Positions 23,908 to 25,179 of a DNA stretch of 25,179 nt are shown piece after piece; the stretch's first letter is position 1; every line of letters begins with the position of its first letter. This DNA comes from Peptococcaceae bacterium (GTDB lineage: Bacteria; Bacillota; Dehalobacteriia; UBA7702): contig DXZC01000007.1 in the NCBI GenBank assembly GCA_019415505.1, forward strand, positions 1-25,179, given 5' to 3'. Position numbers and translations under genes: made by a program. Under the pieces are notes generated by a model. That model saw only the letters and a program-made list of their open reading frames with translations. It had not been told where the DNA came from and ran no database searches.

Positions 23908-24081
23908 ATGCGGGAACAGAAATACTATTTGGCTTTTGACGAGATTGAGCGAGGTATTATTATACGAAGTCTGAATGAATTGCGTAACCGCTTGTTTTCG
24001 GAAGGTAGGTACACAGACGCCGTAGATGAATTGCTCATAAAATTTGTAAATGCCAAGAAAAAGAAATTCAAAATCATATAA
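23908..24081 (+). CDS. Small conserved protein of TnpV-type mobile elements
   Basis: The 57-residue protein begins MREQKYYLAFDEIERGIIIR and includes EGRYTDAVDELLIKF, ending in a lysine-rich KKKKFKI tail. Proteins of this type are commonly found directly before tnpV in clostridial conjugative or mobilisable elements; the function is unknown. The start at 23908 has AAGGAGGT 7 bases upstream, whereas earlier in-frame codons lie before that site. It is followed at once by the tnpV ribosome binding site. Confidence 0.68.
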   Translation: MREQKYYLAFDEIERGIIIRSLNELRNRLFSEGRYTDAVDELLIKFVNAKKKKFKII

Positions 24082-24094
24082 GGAGGACAACACA

Positions 24095-24469
24095 ATGGCA
24101 AAATCAATCTTTGAAGAAATGGGAGGTACATACGAAATGCAGAGCAATTACCTTATCCCCTGCCTTACCTTACCAACCGAAAAAGAACAGCCGATAGGTT
24201 TATTCGGGAAGCGGCATTTACGATACTTAAAAGAAAATCACAAGATTATTTACACCAATCTGCTCACAAGTGGCAGGCTGAACGCTTACCTCGCCGATAT
24301 TGACAGACAGGCACAGGAACGCTTTGAAATGCTCACAGAGCAGATGAAACAGGCACAGGGTATCACGGAACAGTTAAAGGCAAAAAACGCCTTAGAATGG
24401 GTTGGGCAAATGAATAATATTCGGGTGTGTGCGATGGAGATTGTGAATAGGGAAATAATTTACGAATAA
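24095..24469 (+). CDS. tnpV: TnpV family transposon-encoded protein
   Basis: The 124-residue product resembles TnpV proteins of Tn4451-like mobilisable elements: KSIFEEMGGTYEMQSNYLIP at the N-terminus, FGKRHLRYLKENHK, and LLTSGRLNAYLADIDRQAQE, with a heptad-like segment near the C-terminus. Its biochemical role is not established. The ATG at 24095 follows AAGGAGG, which overlaps the stop of the preceding small gene. The integrase/resolvase (TnpX type) that normally mobilises such elements is not in the window, so this is a fragment or lies near an element boundary. Confidence 0.82.
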   Translation: MAKSIFEEMGGTYEMQSNYLIPCLTLPTEKEQPIGLFGKRHLRYLKENHKIIYTNLLTSGRLNAYLADIDRQAQERFEMLTEQMKQAQGITEQLKAKNALEWVGQMNNIRVCAMEIVNREIIYE

Positions 24470-24477
24470 ATCGACGG

Positions 24478-24509
24478 CAGGCAGGGTGGCTAAAGCCCTG
24501 CCTGTTTTT
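24478..24509 (+). terminator. Terminator after tnpV
   Basis: CAGGCAGGG (24478-24486) and CCCTGCCTG (24496-24504) form a 9-bp perfect stem followed by TTTTTA, directly after tnpV. It lies just outside the presumed left end of the IS200-like element. Confidence 0.85.
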
Positions 24510-24535
24510 ATTGTCTAGCTTTAGCGATATATAAC

Positions 24536-24552
24536 CACCAGCGGTGCTGGTG
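24536..24552 (+). repeat. Left-end foldback hairpin of the IS200-like element
   Basis: CACCAGC (24536-24542) and GCTGGTG (24546-24552) form a 7-bp perfect stem with loop GGT. IS200/IS605 elements have such subterminal hairpins at each end, recognised by TnpA as single-stranded DNA. The motif GCTTTAGC flanks it on both sides and recurs in the right-end hairpin. Confidence 0.6.
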
Positions 24553-24579
24553 CGGATAGAAAAGCTTTAGCTAAAAGCA

Positions 24580-24634
24580 ATCTCCTTTGCTATAATGGTG
24601 TTGGTTTGGCAGCCGCACCCAAAGCAAAGGAGAT
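24580..24634 (+). promoter_or_regulatory. Ribosome-binding-site sequestering inverted repeat with promoter in the loop
   Basis: ATCTCCTTTGCT (24580-24591) is the exact complement of AGCAAAGGAGAT (24623-24634), which contains the tnpA Shine-Dalgarno AAAGGAG. A TATAAT at 24591-24596 begins within the left arm, so only transcripts entering from upstream contain both arms and would hide the ribosome binding site. IS200 of enterobacteria is known to hide its transposase ribosome binding site in a similar hairpin. Confidence 0.6.
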
Positions 24635-24641
24635 GAATCAA

Positions 24642-25121
24642 ATGAGTTATTCAAATGACAGTCAAAGTCTATCACATACCAAGTGGAATTGCAAATACCA
24701 CTTGGTGTTCGCACCCAAGTATCGCCGTCAGGAAATTTATGGGAAACTGCGTGAAGATATCGGACAAATCTTGCGACAGCTATGCGAGATGAAGAAGGTG
24801 GAAATTATCGAAGCAGAGGCGTGCCCCGATCACATTCATCTGCTGGTAAGTATTCCACCGAGCCTTAGTGTATCGCAGTTTGTTGGGTACTTGAAGGGAA
24901 AGAGTTCGCTGATGATCTTCGATCGTCATGCAAACTTGAAGTACAAGTACGGTAACCGTCATTTCTGGTGCAGGGGCTATTATGTGGATACGGTAGGTCG
25001 TAACAAGGAACGAATTGCAGAGTACATCCGAAATCAGTTGCAGGAAGATGTAATGAATGACCAACTTTCGTTCAAGGAATTTGTAGACCCGTTTACGGGT
25101 AGCAAGAATACGCAGGCATAA
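24642..25121 (+). CDS. tnpA: IS200-type transposase TnpA (HUH, Y1)
   Basis: The 159-residue transposase moves the element as single-stranded DNA. It shows the IS200/IS605 start pattern HTKWNCKYHLVFAPKYRR, the metal-binding H64-x-H66 (DHIHLLVS), GYLKGKSS, and the catalytic Y128 with Q132 in EYIRNQ. The length is normal and the protein appears intact. The ATG at 24642 lies 9 bases after AAAGGAG; the ATG at 24633 directly abuts that site. No tnpB accompanies it, so this is the tnpA-only IS200 type. Confidence 0.95.
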   Translation: MSYSNDSQSLSHTKWNCKYHLVFAPKYRRQEIYGKLREDIGQILRQLCEMKKVEIIEAEACPDHIHLLVSIPPSLSVSQFVGYLKGKSSLMIFDRHANLKYKYGNRHFWCRGYYVDTVGRNKERIAEYIRNQLQEDVMNDQLSFKEFVDPFTGSKNTQA

Positions 25122-25125
25122 AAAA

Positions 25126-25148
25126 CAGGCCGCTTTAGCGGCGGCCTG
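25126..25148 (+). repeat. Right-end hairpin of the IS200-like element
   Basis: CAGGCCGC (25126-25133) and GCGGCCTG (25141-25148) form an 8-bp stem closing on TTTAGCG, just after tnpA. It includes GCTTTAGC as at the left end. It probably is the TnpA-binding right-end structure. The true right tip must lie between here and the end of the window or just beyond. Confidence 0.6.
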
Positions 25149-25179
25149 AGAATTAGTTGCGGCTGTCGGACTTTTTCAA

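Larger units (their letters stand above)
24515..25179 (+). mobile_element. IS200/IS605-family insertion element (approximate ends)
   Basis: An intact tnpA, a left subterminal hairpin, a ribosome-binding-site hairpin and a right hairpin together define an IS200-type element of roughly 650 bases. IS200 elements lack terminal inverted repeats and make no target duplication, so exact ends cannot be read here; the left end is taken near 24515-24535, after the tnpV terminator, and the right end may lie at or beyond the window edge. Confidence 0.7.

Noticed and set aside
1..25179. CRISPR arrays, tRNA or rRNA genes
   Set aside because: No regularly spaced repeats and no cloverleaf or rRNA-like sequence were seen on reading.

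Overview
The window is chromosomal DNA from an anaerobic, spore-forming Firmicute, probably of the class Clostridia. The evidence is forespore sigma factor sigG next to spoIIR, strong AGGAGG-type ribosome binding sites, a six-subunit Ech-type (group 4) [NiFe] hydrogenase, a corrinoid-dependent methyltransferase homologue, and a TnpV/IS200 mobile segment of the kind common in Clostridia. The genus cannot be named from the sequence alone.

Layout. (1) 1-2580: tail of an unidentified gene, then a non-pyrrolysine MttB-family methyltransferase and a DMT-type transporter in one transcription unit, closed by a strong terminator. (2) 2863-5538, minus strand: a flavoprotein with an iron-sulfur-flavoprotein-like cysteine motif, a 435-base gap holding apparently decayed sequence, and a two-gene unit of an EamA transporter and a sugar-phosphate isomerase/epimerase-like TIM barrel. 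(3) 5714-7625, plus strand: nicotinate phosphoribosyltransferase (pncB) and a DUF3788-type protein. (4) 7677-11223, minus strand: sigG-spoIIR behind a plausible sigma-F promoter, and uraA-upp behind a good sigma-A promoter. (5) 11726-22756, plus strand: echABCDEF followed by hypA, hypB, hypF, hypC, hypD and hypE, then a lipid/diacylglycerol kinase-like gene. (6) 23700-25179: a small ORF plus tnpV typical of Tn4451-like elements, then an IS200-type insertion with its hairpins.

How it works together. Ech oxidises or reduces ferredoxin at the membrane, with H2 evolution or uptake and ion translocation. HypA/HypB supply nickel, HypE/HypF make the cyanide ligands, and HypC/HypD assemble the Fe(CN)2CO unit for the large subunit. 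EchE ends immediately after its C-terminal CxxC motif, so no maturation protease is needed and none is present. The ech genes show C-ending codon preference and strong ribosome binding sites, suggesting high expression; the hyp genes do not show the same codon bias.

No wholly new system was recognised. The points most worth a second look are the methyltransferase-DMT transporter pair with an 11-bp inverted repeat in its leader, the sigG-spoIIR unit with a sigma-F promoter, the IS200 ribosome-binding-site hairpin whose promoter lies inside the loop, and the tailed EchC and EchF subunits.
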